Assembly: GCA_030059675.1 (NCBI GenBank)
Contig: JANVYQ010000004.1
Coordinates: 121,086 to 185,085 of the forward strand
Length of the DNA stretch: 64,000 nt
From: Candidatus Pelearchaeum maunauluense
Lineage (GTDB): Archaea > Thermoproteota > Nitrososphaeria_A > Caldarchaeales > Caldarchaeaceae
Reading direction: 5' to 3'
Of this stretch, positions 40,879 through 50,635 are shown in pieces. The first letter of the stretch is position 1, and the number at the start of each line of letters is the position of its first letter. The notes beneath the pieces are model-generated. The model worked only from the letters and a program-made list of their open reading frames with translations. It did not search any database and had not been told where the DNA came from. Made by a program: the position numbers and the translations under genes.

Positions 40879-42147
40879 ATGAGCTTTTTAAGCCAGGATG
40901 AAGCTCTCCTCGTTCATCATCTCTTTAAAGAATACTACCGTAGCAGTAGAGGCCGTGAGATTTTTGAGCCGCGTTTTATAGAGAGGCGGGAGTTCGGCTA
41001 TATGCCGTTTGGCCAGAAGGTACTGGTGCGCCACCTCGGCTTTAAAGACATGAACGAGCTTAAGCGGGCTATAGAGCGCATCACCCCGCTCCACGTATAC
41101 CGCTCAGCAGCACTATACCACTTCCCAACAGCGCCGATGGGGGAGAAGGGCTGGATAGGGGCTGAGCTAATATTTGATATAGACGCAGACCACCTGCCAA
41201 CGAGATGCAAGAAAGAGCACGATTTTGCCTATTGCCCATCATGCGGGACTATACTGGAATATGGCTCCAAGACCTGTGCTGGATGCGGCTCTCAGGAGGT
41301 CAGGAAAGTTGAGTGGGTGTGTGAGGGCTGTATAAGTGCTGCGCGGACGGAGCTTCTAAAGCTAATGGACTTCCTAGAGAATGACTTTGACATAAAGCCT
41401 GAAGATATGGTCATAAGCTTCTCTGGAAACCGCGGCTATCACCTGGCTGTCTATAGTGATGATGTCCTGGAGCTTGATAGGGTTGCTAGACAGGAGATAG
41501 TGGAATACCTTACAGCAACCAATATGGATATCTCTTTCCACGGCTTGGCCCTGCGCTCTAAGCTCAGGGAGGCCGTGCCTGATTACACCGACTATGGATG
41601 GCGTGGTAGGCTGGCGCGCTCGGCCTATGAGGTTCTAACCCTCGTGAGGCAGGGCAACCAAGAGACGCGGGATAAGCTACTTGAGCTCCTATCCGAAGAA
41701 GACCTGAACGAGCTGGAGGAAATATCCCCTCTATGGAGTGAGCGGGCGCGGTGGGATACTCTAAAGACCAAGAAAGCTGCGCGCCACGTAAAGCAAGACC
41801 AGCTATCAGCGGTAATAAAACACGCAATAGAGAGAAGCATAGCAAATATAGACAACGTAGTCACGATGGATGTGCACAGGCTCCTCAGGCTCTCCAACAC
41901 GTTAAACGGTAAGACGGGGCTACTCGCGGCGGTAATGCCATACGACCAGCTTCAAGAGATAAATCCATTTGAATACTTTGCTGTGCTTCCAGAGGAGCCT
42001 ACCATTAATCTATGGGTTGTAAGCTCTCCCCGCTTTAGCCTTGCTGGAAACATATACGGCCCCTACAGGAACGAGAGGGTCAAACTACCCGCATACGCTG
42101 CTGCTTATCTCCTCTGTAAGGGTGTTGCCAGGCTCGCTGAACACTAG
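40879..42147 (+). CDS. priS: DNA primase catalytic small subunit
   Basis: The 422-aa primase synthesises primers with PriL. Metal-binding acidic residues are in ELIFDIDADHLPT; SFSGNRGYHLAVYS holds the conserved SGxRGxH. A zinc module (CPSCGTILEYGSKTCAGCG, CEGC) sits between them, larger than in many archaeal PriS. A late Asp lies in MDVHRLLRLSNTLNGKTGL. GINS follows 68 nt later on the same strand, a common archaeal pairing. Confidence 0.94.
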   Translation: MSFLSQDEALLVHHLFKEYYRSSRGREIFEPRFIERREFGYMPFGQKVLVRHLGFKDMNELKRAIERITPLHVYRSAALYHFPTAPMGEKGWIGAELIFDIDADHLPTRCKKEHDFAYCPSCGTILEYGSKTCAGCGSQEVRKVEWVCEGCISAARTELLKLMDFLENDFDIKPEDMVISFSGNRGYHLAVYSDDVLELDRVARQEIVEYLTATNMDISFHGLALRSKLREAVPDYTDYGWRGRLARSAYEVLTLVRQGNQETRDKLLELLSEEDLNELEEISPLWSERARWDTLKTKKAARHVKQDQLSAVIKHAIERSIANIDNVVTMDVHRLLRLSNTLNGKTGLLAAVMPYDQLQEINPFEYFAVLPEEPTINLWVVSSPRFSLAGNIYGPYRNERVKLPAYAAAYLLCKGVARLAEH

Positions 42148-42215
42148 GGAGTGATGTGTTTAATACCCGCGTAGATGGTTAGAGGCTTCACGGTTTCAAG
42201 CCTGGTGATACGGCT

Positions 42216-42770
42216 TTGACGGCGGAGGGCATCTATACGAAAACCCTAGAACTATGGTCGCGCGAGCGATCAACAGAAGAGCTAACGGCAATTCCCAACG
42301 AGCTCGTCCAAGAGCTTGCCACATATGCTTCTGATATACGACGCCAGATAAGGCTGACAGACCGCGACTCAATAACCGCATCTCTCAAGTCAGCCGAGCT
42401 GGAAATGCTCCAACGCCTCCTAAAATCCCTGCTTGAAGTGAGGTTCAGAAAAATCCTCGCGGCGGTTCTTAAGGGAGAAGAGCCAGAGAACCTAACACCA
42501 TTTGAGAAGAGAGTCTTCCACTCCCTACAACGCACAATAGACGAGTATATGGACTCCATAGACATGACGGCGCGTCACCTGAGGATGTCCTTCATTGAGA
42601 CCGACTCAAAATATGATGTTGTGAGCTTTTTACAGCCTGTCGGCAGGTTTGTCGGCGAGGACTTGAAGAGCTACGGCCCGTTTAAACAGGGTGACATAGC
42701 TATTCTGCCAGTTGAAAATGCGCGGAGCCTAGCCAAGAGGAGCATCGTGAAGCGTATAATACTATACTAG
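42216..42770 (+). CDS. GINS complex subunit
   Basis: The 184-aa protein has the GINS alpha-helical A domain (ELATYASDIRRQIRLTDRD, ELEMLQRLLKSLLEVRFRKI, LTPFEKRVFHSLQRTIDEY) followed by a small beta B domain (VGRFVGEDLKSYGPFKQGDIAILP, ending KRSIVKRIILY). An A-B order resembles Gins51/Sld5-type. GINS joins MCM and the Cdc45/RecJ-like factor in the replicative helicase. Start TTG 42216. It overlaps the convergent clp1 gene by 9 nt. Confidence 0.85.
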   Translation: MTAEGIYTKTLELWSRERSTEELTAIPNELVQELATYASDIRRQIRLTDRDSITASLKSAELEMLQRLLKSLLEVRFRKILAAVLKGEEPENLTPFEKRVFHSLQRTIDEYMDSIDMTARHLRMSFIETDSKYDVVSFLQPVGRFVGEDLKSYGPFKQGDIAILPVENARSLAKRSIVKRIILY

Positions 42771-43955
42771 GGCCTCGCTCTTAACGGTGAAAAGCTCGTC
42801 TCCAAAGACGTTTAGAAAGATATTCCCAAGGACAGCTTGTTTCAGCTGTACTGTAACTGGCGTGAAGAGCCGCATTACGTTGCGCTTAAGGTCCATCTCG
42901 GCCATCAGGCCTATTCCAGCATAATTGCTATTAACGTCAAACAAGTAGGTAAGTAGACCAATCCTACCCTTAAGAAAGAAGTCACCCATCTTATCAGCGT
43001 CGAGTTCAGCCTTGGAGTTGGCCTCGACATACTGCTTGACAGAGCGCCTAAAGAACTCTATAGGGCTCTGCTTATCTCCCAGGGCTTTGGCGTTTATGGT
43101 GGATAGCTCAACCCAGTTTATTGGTATCGTCCTTAATGTTGCGTTGCGTAGAAATCTGCGGTAAGCCATCTCGCGGAGCTTCTTCCTAGCATCCATGCTG
43201 CGGCGTAATGCCTTCTCAGAGCTGCGTAGAAGGGTGTGGGCTATACCCAGCTCGTTCACCTGCTCCAGCAGCTTCTCTGGAGTCTTCTCAAGGAATACCA
43301 CGTGGCTGGGCTGTGTTATGTCTAGGAGCCGCGCCTTATAATTCTCGGCCGCCTCACCCTCAATCCAGCCGTCGCAATCAACTATTAGATGACTTAGACC
43401 AGCGTCGCGTAGAATTTTCATAAGCTCGCCTGACATGCGGAGCTGATAATCAAGAACTGGCGTAGGTGATGTGGAGCCTATGGGGATGACGTAGCTGGCC
43501 TCAGCCTGAGCCAGGTCGTGAAACGGCCGCGTTATCTCGGCAGCCCCTATGGTGGTGGGAGGGGACAAATAGCTCTGGCCTGGGTCCAAATCAACTACAA
43601 CACACCGCCCAGACTCCCTTACAGATATGTTGCTCATCAACGTGGCGAGAGTGGTTTTACCAGAGTCAACGCCCCCTATCAGCGCCACGCTCTCCTCGCT
43701 ACATAGCCTCCTAGCAGCCTCAAGCCAGCTCTGGTCTATGGGGCTTCCCTCAACTACGTTGTGAGACGCCCCCTCGCCAAGCGTAAGCTCGTACTCCACA
43801 TCGGTCTCAGCGTATAGTGGGTAGCGCCGCCAAGGCCTGAGCAGGTAGCTTCTCCTAACCCTGAGGGGGCATTCAAGTATTGATGCCTCGCCGCTCATTA
43901 TCGTGAGAGAGGCTGGCCCGTCTATAATCGCCGAGGTGCCTTTCTTCAGGAACAT
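42762..43955 (-). CDS. Clp1/Grc3-type polynucleotide 5'-kinase
   Basis: The 397-aa protein has an N-terminal beta domain (GPASLTIMSGEASILECPL), a P-loop GGVDSGKTTLA (about 93), Walker B-like VVVDLDPGQSYL and the lid/base region SHLIVDCDGWIEGEAAENYK, then a C-terminal beta domain. The DLDPGQ motif is typical of Clp1/Nol9/Grc3 RNA 5'-hydroxyl kinases, which act in tRNA or rRNA processing. It is 12 nt downstream of a RuvC-like gene. Confidence 0.9.
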   Translation of the reverse strand: MFLKKGTSAIIDGPASLTIMSGEASILECPLRVRRSYLLRPWRRYPLYAETDVEYELTLGEGASHNVVEGSPIDQSWLEAARRLCSEESVALIGGVDSGKTTLATLMSNISVRESGRCVVVDLDPGQSYLSPPTTIGAAEITRPFHDLAQAEASYVIPIGSTSPTPVLDYQLRMSGELMKILRDAGLSHLIVDCDGWIEGEAAENYKARLLDITQPSHVVFLEKTPEKLLEQVNELGIAHTLLRSSEKALRRSMDARKKLREMAYRRFLRNATLRTIPINWVELSTINAKALGDKQSPIEFFRRSVKQYVEANSKAELDADKMGDFFLKGRIGLLTYLFDVNSNYAGIGLMAEMDLKRNVMRLFTPVTVQLKQAVLGNIFLNVFGDELFTVKSEALV

Positions 43956-43967
43956 TATGCGTTTAAC

Positions 43968-44612
43968 CTACCCCCTGGAGATTCGTCTTAGCTTCTTGGG
44001 AAGGGCTGCGGCTGCCATCTCGTCTGCGCGTCTCCTCCCTGGAAGCCACGCAGGCCTGCGTGAAGTACCATGCTCAGGGACAAGCTTTAGGGTGGCCTGC
44101 TCAAATAGCTTGGGAAGACGTTTCCTGAGATGTTCCAGCATCTCATCGCGGTAAGGATGGGCTCCAGAGCCCGCGAGTATGAATACCCTAGCCCCAGCGT
44201 GGTTGTTGATGAAATCCTCTATACTCTGGGCTAGGTTCTCATAATCGGTGTGTGTCTCCGTTCTAATAACAGCTCCATCAACTATGAACGCCACGCCGAC
44301 GCGCTTACCAGGGTCTAGCGAGATGGTAATCTCCTTCACCTTCTCCTTCCCCGAGCACAGCTCTAGGGCTCTGTCTATTACTGCCCTGGTGGATGTGTAG
44401 TCTTCAGCGTATATTATATGGCCGTGCCCCTTCATCGGGTTATCCCTGCGTGTTGATATTATTACCTGCGTGGAGAGCGGTATCTCGTCCCATGATAGGA
44501 CGCGCTTAACCCTAACGCCCCTGCTGGCTGCTTCATCAACTATCCTGCTTGCTAGGCGTGTATCCGAGGTATAGACAGCTACGGAGCGCTGCTGCTGATG
44601 CCCGACAACCAC
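43968..44612 (-). CDS. RuvC/RNase H-fold protein
   Basis: The 214-aa protein contains a RuvC-like core: ITISLDPGKRVGVAFIVDG (first strand Asp), a central FILAGSGAHPYRDEMLEHL helix region, and late RRADEMAAAALP, where an Asp or Glu closes the metal site. The N-terminal 80 residues (VAVYTSDTRLASRIVDEAAS) look like a receiver-like Rossmann segment. It could be a resolvase or a nucleic-acid-binding relative. It is co-directional with clp1. Confidence 0.65.
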   Translation of the reverse strand: MVVGHQQQRSVAVYTSDTRLASRIVDEAASRGVRVKRVLSWDEIPLSTQVIISTRRDNPMKGHGHIIYAEDYTSTRAVIDRALELCSGKEKVKEITISLDPGKRVGVAFIVDGAVIRTETHTDYENLAQSIEDFINNHAGARVFILAGSGAHPYRDEMLEHLRKRLPKLFEQATLKLVPEHGTSRRPAWLPGRRRADEMAAAALPKKLRRISRG

Positions 44613-44660
44613 GCTGGCGGCTTTCCCTCTCAGCCCTCAACACCCCCATCTAAGGCGGTG

Positions 44661-44668
44661 GATTTAAA
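44661..44668 (+). promoter_or_regulatory. TATA box for elf1-GGGPS
   Basis: TTTAAATT predicts a transcript start near 44690 and a leader of about 27 nt containing AGAGGGGG before ATG 44717. Confidence 0.4.
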
Positions 44669-44716
44669 TTCCCCAACCTAGCATAAGTGTTTTCATTAGA
44701 GGAGAGGGGGACGCTT

Positions 44717-44974
44717 ATGGGTAGGAGGCGTAGGAAGATTATTAAAAAGACACCCAAAGCGCCGCCGAGCATATTCGTCTGCCCCCTATGCGGGGCGCAG
44801 GCAGTCTCGGTAGCGCATGAGCCAGAAGCAGAGGTAGCTAGGGTAACCTGCGCCTCATGCAAAGCATCAACCGAGGTCAAATGGTACCCAGCATACACGC
44901 CAGTTGACGCATACTCAGAGTGGTATGACCTAGTCACAAAGGGAGCGCGTACAGTTGAAGCCGGGGAAGGTTGA
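44717..44974 (+). CDS. elf1: Elf1 transcription elongation factor
   Basis: The 85-aa protein begins with the basic MGRRRRKIIKK and contains a zinc ribbon (FVCPLCGAQAVSVAHEP, VTCASCKASTEV) and the WYDLVTKGAR tail typical of Elf1. Elf1 associates with elongating RNA polymerase with Spt4/5. It is confined to eukaryotes and some TACK/Asgard archaea, a taxonomic hint. Its last 20 nt overlap the GGGP synthase start. Confidence 0.9.
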   Translation: MGRRRRKIIKKTPKAPPSIFVCPLCGAQAVSVAHEPEAEVARVTCASCKASTEVKWYPAYTPVDAYSEWYDLVTKGARTVEAGEG

Positions 44975-45698
44975 GCAGTACCTCATAGAGAAGATGGGGG
45001 AGAGGGGCTGCCTGCATATAGCCCTCTTAGACCCGCTTAGGACGCCGCCAGAGGAAGCCGAGAGGCAGGCTAGGTTCTGCGAGGAAAGCGGCTCAGACGC
45101 GATAATGGTAGGGGGCTCAACAGTCCATACGCAGCAGATGATGGACCACTTTATAAAATCCGTTAAAAACGCATGCAGTCTTCCTGTGATAATCTTCCCC
45201 AATAACGCTCAGTCGGTCTCAAGGTTCGCCGACGCTATATGGTTCATGAGTCTGCTTAACAGCGTTGACTGGTATTACATAATAGGTGCGCAGATGCAGG
45301 GTGCTCTTACCGTTAAGGCGTTTGGCTTGGAGGCGATACCTATGGGTTATGTAGTGTTCGGCGGTGATAGTACGGTTGCTGCTATGGGGCGTGTCTTGCC
45401 AGTGCCTCCTGAGAGGGAGGAGGTGGCGGTCTGCTATGGCCTAGCTGCGCAGTATCTAGGGATGCGCTTCCTCTACCTAGAGGCCGGCTCTGGAGCAGCT
45501 CATCCAATACCAGCCTCAACCGTGGAGGCTGTAAAGAAGATGGTCTCAATACCAATCATCGTGGGAGGCGGTATAAGGACGCCAGAAGACGCGCAGCGCA
45601 TAGCCTCGGCTGGGGCTGACATAATAGTAACGGGAACGGCTCTGGAGAGAGACTCCAGCATCCTCCCCTCGATAATACGCGCAATACATAGGAAGTAG
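44955..45698 (+). CDS. Geranylgeranylglyceryl phosphate synthase
   Basis: The 247-aa TIM-barrel prenyltransferase makes the first ether bond of archaeal lipids from sn-glycerol 1-phosphate and geranylgeranyl diphosphate. Family segments are HIALLDPLRTPPEEAERQ, SDAIMVGGSTVHTQQM, PVIIFPNNAQSVSRFADA, YLEAGSGAAHPIPAS and PIIVGGGIRTPEDAQ (phosphate site). TTG start inside elf1 in another frame suggests coupled translation. Confidence 0.94.
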   Translation: MKPGKVEQYLIEKMGERGCLHIALLDPLRTPPEEAERQARFCEESGSDAIMVGGSTVHTQQMMDHFIKSVKNACSLPVIIFPNNAQSVSRFADAIWFMSLLNSVDWYYIIGAQMQGALTVKAFGLEAIPMGYVVFGGDSTVAAMGRVLPVPPEREEVAVCYGLAAQYLGMRFLYLEAGSGAAHPIPASTVEAVKKMVSIPIIVGGGIRTPEDAQRIASAGADIIVTGTALERDSSILPSIIRAIHRK

Positions 45699-45778
45699 AT
45701 ACAGCCCTACAGCTATGGACACGGTGCATTTAATAGGCATCCGCTCAAGGCTAGTTCAGTAAGGAGAGGAGAATAGGG

Positions 45779-46555
45779 GTGACAATCTTACAAGAGCGCG
45801 TATCAACTGGAATACCTCGTCTTGATGCGATGCTTGGAGGCGGCTTCATCACTGGGAGAACCTATCTTGTTACGGGTGAGACTGGCGTAGGTAAGACGAT
45901 AATGAGTCTCCAGTTTTTGATGAATGGCTTAATGAATAACGAGACCTGCGTGTATGTTACTATTGATGAGCGTGTTGAGGGAGTTTTGCATGGTGCTGAA
46001 TCCCTGGGATGGGATTTCTGGTCATTCATGCAGGTTGGGCGCTTCATACCGCTGGAGCTCCGCATATACGCTGCGGAGGCTAAGAAATACGGTAAAGAGA
46101 GCCGCGCTTTCGTTGACGCTATATACAACGCTGTACGCGGCCGTAGGGTCTCGCGCTTGGTTCTAGACCCTGTGTCGGCACTCGCCCAGGGGGCGCAGGA
46201 CGAGTTCTACGTCCGCGAATATCTACGTGAGATAATAATGATGATTGAGGAGCGTTTCGGCGTTACAACGCTTATGACAACCGATATACCGACAGGCGCC
46301 AACTCCCTCAGTAGGTTCGGCTTGGAGGAGTTCCTGGCTTCTGGCGTTATTGTATTGGGCGTAACGAAGGTTGGGGGCAGGCTTGTGAGGACGCTCTACG
46401 TGAGAAAGATGCGGTGGTCTAGGATGGACTCTACCGAGTATGTCTTCACCATAGAGCCTGGTAAGGGCATCGTGATTAGAGAGCCCTTTGAGAGGTATCT
46501 TGGTTCTCTGAAGGAGAGGGGGCAGGGGGATACTTCGGGGCTTCAGCCTCCATAG
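45779..46555 (+). CDS. Single-domain KaiC/RadA-like ATPase
   Basis: The 258-aa RecA-fold protein has GIPRLDAMLGGGFITGRTYL, Walker A GETGVGKT (about 36), catalytic Glu in TIDERVEGV, Walker B RLVLDPVSALA and late VRTLYVRKMRWSRMD. The group (COG0467) includes regulators and membrane-linked ATPases of archaea. No signalling gene is adjacent, so the role is open. GTG start. The end overlaps the convergent flavin reductase by 13 nt. Confidence 0.88.
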   Translation: MTILQERVSTGIPRLDAMLGGGFITGRTYLVTGETGVGKTIMSLQFLMNGLMNNETCVYVTIDERVEGVLHGAESLGWDFWSFMQVGRFIPLELRIYAAEAKKYGKESRAFVDAIYNAVRGRRVSRLVLDPVSALAQGAQDEFYVREYLREIIMMIEERFGVTTLMTTDIPTGANSLSRFGLEEFLASGVIVLGVTKVGGRLVRTLYVRKMRWSRMDSTEYVFTIEPGKGIVIREPFERYLGSLKERGQGDTSGLQPP

Positions 46556-47025
46556 AACCATCCAGTATCCCTTAGGACTATAGACCTGACCTGGGCCTCC
46601 TTTAGGCCGACCTCCACGACCTCGCCCACGAATACTGTGTGGTCTCCGCGCTTCACAACATCTTTAACCAGCACCTCAAACCACGCTGGGAGGTCTATGA
46701 GTATCGGTGCGCCTGTTCGCGGGGCTGGCTCAAACTTGTAGCCGTTTATCGTCTTTCCCTCAACCTTAGAAGGGGCGAAGAACGCTTCAGCAACCTTCTT
46801 CTGGTCTTCGCGCAGTATATTCACGACGAAGCCTCTGCTCTCCTCTATCAAGTCATGCAAGCGGCTTCCAGCCTTCACGGCGGCCATTACTAGGGGAGGC
46901 TTGAAGGATGCTTGCGAAAGCCAGTTCACGGCTCCTGCCGCTATCTCGCCTTGATGCGCCGCGGTCATTATATAAAGCCCGTAGTTTATGAGCCGCAGTA
47001 CGCGTTTCTTTGTCTCTTCATCCAT
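46543..47025 (-). CDS. Flavin reductase-like FMN-binding protein
   Basis: The 160-aa protein has the split-barrel flavin fold of the flavin reductase family: GLYIMTAAHQGEIAAGAVNWLSQ, PPLVMAAVKAGSRLHDLI, FVVNILREDQKKVAEAF and HTVFVGEVVEVGL. Relatives reduce FMN for partner oxygenases or act as ferric reductases. No partner monooxygenase is adjacent. Confidence 0.88.
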   Translation of the reverse strand: MDEETKKRVLRLINYGLYIMTAAHQGEIAAGAVNWLSQASFKPPLVMAAVKAGSRLHDLIEESRGFVVNILREDQKKVAEAFFAPSKVEGKTINGYKFEPAPRTGAPILIDLPAWFEVLVKDVVKRGDHTVFVGEVVEVGLKEAQVRSIVLRDTGWFYGG

Positions 47026-47176
47026 AAGCGCCTAGCATGTTCGGGATTTTTTCTAGATTTCTCACCTACTCCCAAGCAGTGGCCAAACCCGCCGATACCG
47101 CTGCTTTAACAGCATACTGGCGCTAGCGCTTTTGTGAAGCTGATATACCCCCTGCCACCGCCGCTTACGTAAGGAC

Positions 47177-50100
47177 TTGACGCTAACGGCGCAGAATATA
47201 CCAGCTTTCCTCCACGAATACTATGAGCGGCTTCTTGACAGGCTTCAGAGGGAGTATGGGCTGGCTCTGGAGTTTAGAAGAAGGACGCGCTCACCCACGC
47301 CTGAGATTGAGAGCATCTTCGCTGACAGCATACCTGAGCGCGTGGAGCTTCTCGTGGGGCCGCGTGGAATAGCTGAGAAGATACGCGAGCTGATGAAGAG
47401 CTACTCCAGCGAGCAGCTGGCGTTCAAGCTAGCCGAAGAGATAGTCTCCACCTCGCGGGGGAAGATGAGCGATGAAGCGCTTCTCAAACAAGCCATATCA
47501 ACAGCCCTTGCGATACTCACGCCCCCATGCATAACCGCAGCACCCACCGAGGGAATCTCGCATGTGAAGATAAAGACAAACCCAGACGGCTCCAAGTATC
47601 TTGCGATATACTTCGCAGGCCCCATAAGGTCTGCTGGCGGCACGGAGCTCGCGGCCGTAGTTGTCCTCGCCGACTATGTGCGCCAACTCATGGGACTTGA
47701 TAGGTATAAGCCCACCGGGGAAGAGATTAAGCGATTCGTGGAAGAGCTGAGAACCTACGTAAGGCGCGTAAGCAGATTTCAGTACAACGTTCCAGACAGC
47801 TTGATTGAATATGCCATACGGATGACCCCTGTTGAGATTAGTGGTGTTGCTACGGATAAGATACCAACGCCGTCTTATAGAAACTTGCCACGTATAGAGA
47901 CCAACTATCTACGCGGCGGTGCTCTTCGTGTTGTTAATGATGGGATAGTCGGTAGGGCGAAGAAGGTCTTGAAGATGGTGCAGTCGCTCAACATATATGG
48001 GTGGGAGTGGATTGAAGAGATAGTCAAGCAGTCTAAGAACATTAGCGAAGGTGAGGAGGGAGGGCATCTCTCCGAGGTGATAGGCGGTAGGCCGGTCTTC
48101 TCACTCTCCGACAGCTTCGGGGGCTTCAGGATAAGGTATGGCCGCTCCTTTGCAACAGGCATGGCCGCGCTGGGCGTGCATCCCATGACCATGCGCATCC
48201 TGGACGGCTACATAGTGCTGGGAACACAGCTAAAGACAGACTATCCAGGCAAGGGCGGCGTAGTTATTCCCGTTGATGTGGAGCCTCCCGTGGTTAAGAC
48301 CTTTGACGGCGAGGTTGTGCGTATAGATTGTGAGGAGAAATACGCGCGTGTAGCTGGCCGCGTGGAGCAGATTCTCTTCTTAGGAGATGTGCTAATCTCG
48401 GCTGGGGATTGCATAGAGAATAACGTGGAGCTCAGGCCTCCTGGATACTGCGAGGAGTGGTGGGCTGCTGAGCTTGGGCAGGTACTGGCTGGGGTGGGGC
48501 TTAGGAAAGCGGCTGAGATGACGGGCCTATCAGAGACGCGGCTCAGGAGATTCGTGGAAGAGCCACTCCACAGCAAGCCCACCTTCCATGAAGCGCTCAC
48601 AATCAGCAAAACCCTAGGAACACCGCTCCACCCATCATACACCTTCTACTGGGAGAACATAACCATAGACGAGCTGGAGAGACTACGCCGCTGGCTTAGT
48701 GGTTCGTGGTCGTTAGACATGGATGGCTACGCCTCAATCAAGGCGGAAAGGGATATACACGAAATTCTGACCAGCCTACTGGTTGAGCATAGGTTTGACG
48801 GCAGCAAGATAATCATCAGCGGCGAGGTTCTTGAGATTTTGCAGGCTCTTCTCAGGCCTGGTGCGGAGACGCTCATCAGGGGTTTGGGTAGTGCGGTTGA
48901 CGCAATAGCGGCGTTGAGCGGGATTAAGGTTAGGCCGAAGTCAGGCTCATTCATCACCGCGCGGATGGGGAGGCCTGAGAAGGCTGGGCCACGTATGATG
49001 GACCCCGCTCCGCATGTTCTCTATCCAATAGGCCTCGCTGGCGGTTCTTCACGCGACCTCCATGCGGCAGCCAAGTCTGGTGGAGGCGTAGTTGTTGAGA
49101 TGGTTATGCGTAAATGCGCCAGCTGCGGCGGAGTAACGTGGAAGGAGTATTGTGACGGGTGTGGGGGCGAGACTGTAATCGTTGGTTTATGTTCCAACTG
49201 TCAGGCTGAGTGCGGCTATAGCGAGGATGCCACATGCCCAAGATGTGGTGAGCGTGTTTCATATTCGCGGAAGTATGTGTTGAATATGAAGCAGGAGCTG
49301 GAGCAGGTGTTTGCGGCTCTTCATGAAGAGCCTCCAGGGAGGATAAGTGGTGTTAAGGAGCTTACCAGCCTCTCGCGCCAGCCTGAGATGCTGGCCAAGG
49401 GTGTTTTGAGGGCGAAGTATGGGCTCTTCGTCTATAAGGACGGAACAACACGGTTTGACGCCACCAACGCCCCCCTAACGCATTTCACACCACGCCAAAT
49501 AGGGGTTACTGTGGAGCGTCTTAGAGAGCTGGGCTACACACACGACATAAACGGACTCCCGCTGGCCTCGCCAGACCAGGTATGTGAGCTAAGGATTCAG
49601 GACATAATAATCTCTAGGAAAGCCGCCGAGTATCTGCTTAAGGTGAGCCGCTTTATAGATGATCTCCTCTCCAAGGTTGCTGGGCTTGAGCGGTACTACA
49701 ACTACAAACACATAAACGACCTGATAGGCTGTCTCGTCGTCGCCCTATCACCGCATACATACGTTGGCGTCTTATGCAGGGTTATCGGCTTCGTGGATGG
49801 TGAGGTCAACTTCGCCCACCCAATACTGCACGCAGCCAAACGAAGGGACTGCGACGGAGACGAGGACAGCGTGATGCTCCTGATGGATGTATTGATGAAC
49901 TTCTCAAGACTCTACATACCCGATAGGGTAGGGGGCAAGATGGACTCGCCGCTCCTCATAACGAGGATAGTCTATCCAGAGGAGGTGGATGAGCAGGCTC
50001 ACAACGTGGATATATGCTCCCGCTACCCCCTAGCTTTCTATGAAGCAGCGTCCAAGGGTGAGAAGGCTTCTAACATAGTGGGGATTGTGGAGACGATTAA

Positions 50101-50629
50101 GGATAATCTAGCGGGGGATGGGAGGTTCGCGGGAATGCGATTCACACACCCGCAAAAGACCCTAACCATGCCCTTGATTGAATCCGCCTACAAACGGCTT
50201 GAGAGCATGCTGGACAAGGTGATGAGCCAGCTTGAGCTCACCTCAAAGCTCCGTTCTGTGAAGACCTCGGCGATAGCGGAGAAGATAGTCCAGTCTCATA
50301 TTCTTCCAGACATCCTAGGGAATATCAGGGCTTTCTTCGTCCAGAGCTTTAGATGTAAGAAGTGTGGTAAGCGGTATAGGAGGATTACGCTTACTGGTAA
50401 ATGCTCGTCGTGCCAGTCTGATTTGGTGCAGACGGTCTTCCGCGGGGCTGTGGAGAAATACGTGGAGCTGGCTGAAGACCTGGCTAAGCGCTATGTGAGA
50501 GACGAGTATCTCCATGCTAGGATTGTTAGCGCGATAGGAAATATAACCGATAGCTTCGTCCAGAATAGTAGGCTGGTGGGTGAGAGGAGGGGGGCTAGGC
50601 AGGCCTCGCTTGAGAGCTTCTTCTCGTGA
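47177..50629 (+). CDS. polC: DNA polymerase D large subunit DP2
   Basis: The 1150-aa catalytic subunit is intact and without intein. It has the archaeal N-terminus (FLHEYYERLLDRLQREYGL), AAPTEGISHVKI and YFAGPIRSAGGTE, central cysteine clusters (CASCGGVTWKEYCDGCGG, CSNCQAECGY, CPRCGE), the catalytic CDGDEDSVMLLMD with double-psi barrel partners, a C-terminal zinc ribbon (CKKCGKRY, CSSC) and a PIP-like end (RQASLESFFS) for PCNA binding. PolD is lacking in Sulfolobales and relatives, which narrows the lineage. TTG start. Confidence 0.96.
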   Translation: MTLTAQNIPAFLHEYYERLLDRLQREYGLALEFRRRTRSPTPEIESIFADSIPERVELLVGPRGIAEKIRELMKSYSSEQLAFKLAEEIVSTSRGKMSDEALLKQAISTALAILTPPCITAAPTEGISHVKIKTNPDGSKYLAIYFAGPIRSAGGTELAAVVVLADYVRQLMGLDRYKPTGEEIKRFVEELRTYVRRVSRFQYNVPDSLIEYAIRMTPVEISGVATDKIPTPSYRNLPRIETNYLRGGALRVVNDGIVGRAKKVLKMVQSLNIYGWEWIEEIVKQSKNISEGEEGGHLSEVIGGRPVFSLSDSFGGFRIRYGRSFATGMAALGVHPMTMRILDGYIVLGTQLKTDYPGKGGVVIPVDVEPPVVKTFDGEVVRIDCEEKYARVAGRVEQILFLGDVLISAGDCIENNVELRPPGYCEEWWAAELGQVLAGVGLRKAAEMTGLSETRLRRFVEEPLHSKPTFHEALTISKTLGTPLHPSYTFYWENITIDELERLRRWLSGSWSLDMDGYASIKAERDIHEILTSLLVEHRFDGSKIIISGEVLEILQALLRPGAETLIRGLGSAVDAIAALSGIKVRPKSGSFITARMGRPEKAGPRMMDPAPHVLYPIGLAGGSSRDLHAAAKSGGGVVVEMVMRKCASCGGVTWKEYCDGCGGETVIVGLCSNCQAECGYSEDATCPRCGERVSYSRKYVLNMKQELEQVFAALHEEPPGRISGVKELTSLSRQPEMLAKGVLRAKYGLFVYKDGTTRFDATNAPLTHFTPRQIGVTVERLRELGYTHDINGLPLASPDQVCELRIQDIIISRKAAEYLLKVSRFIDDLLSKVAGLERYYNYKHINDLIGCLVVALSPHTYVGVLCRVIGFVDGEVNFAHPILHAAKRRDCDGDEDSVMLLMDVLMNFSRLYIPDRVGGKMDSPLLITRIVYPEEVDEQAHNVDICSRYPLAFYEAASKGEKASNIVGIVETIKDNLAGDGRFAGMRFTHPQKTLTMPLIESAYKRLESMLDKVMSQLELTSKLRSVKTSAIAEKIVQSHILPDILGNIRAFFVQSFRCKKCGKRYRRITLTGKCSSCQSDLVQTVFRGAVEKYVELAEDLAKRYVRDEYLHARIVSAIGNITDSFVQNSRLVGERRGARQASLESFFS

Positions 50630-50635
50630 TGGGGT

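Noticed and set aside
47177..50629. Intein in the PolD large subunit
   Set aside because: The catalytic CDGDEDSV segment is uninterrupted and the length is normal for DP2.
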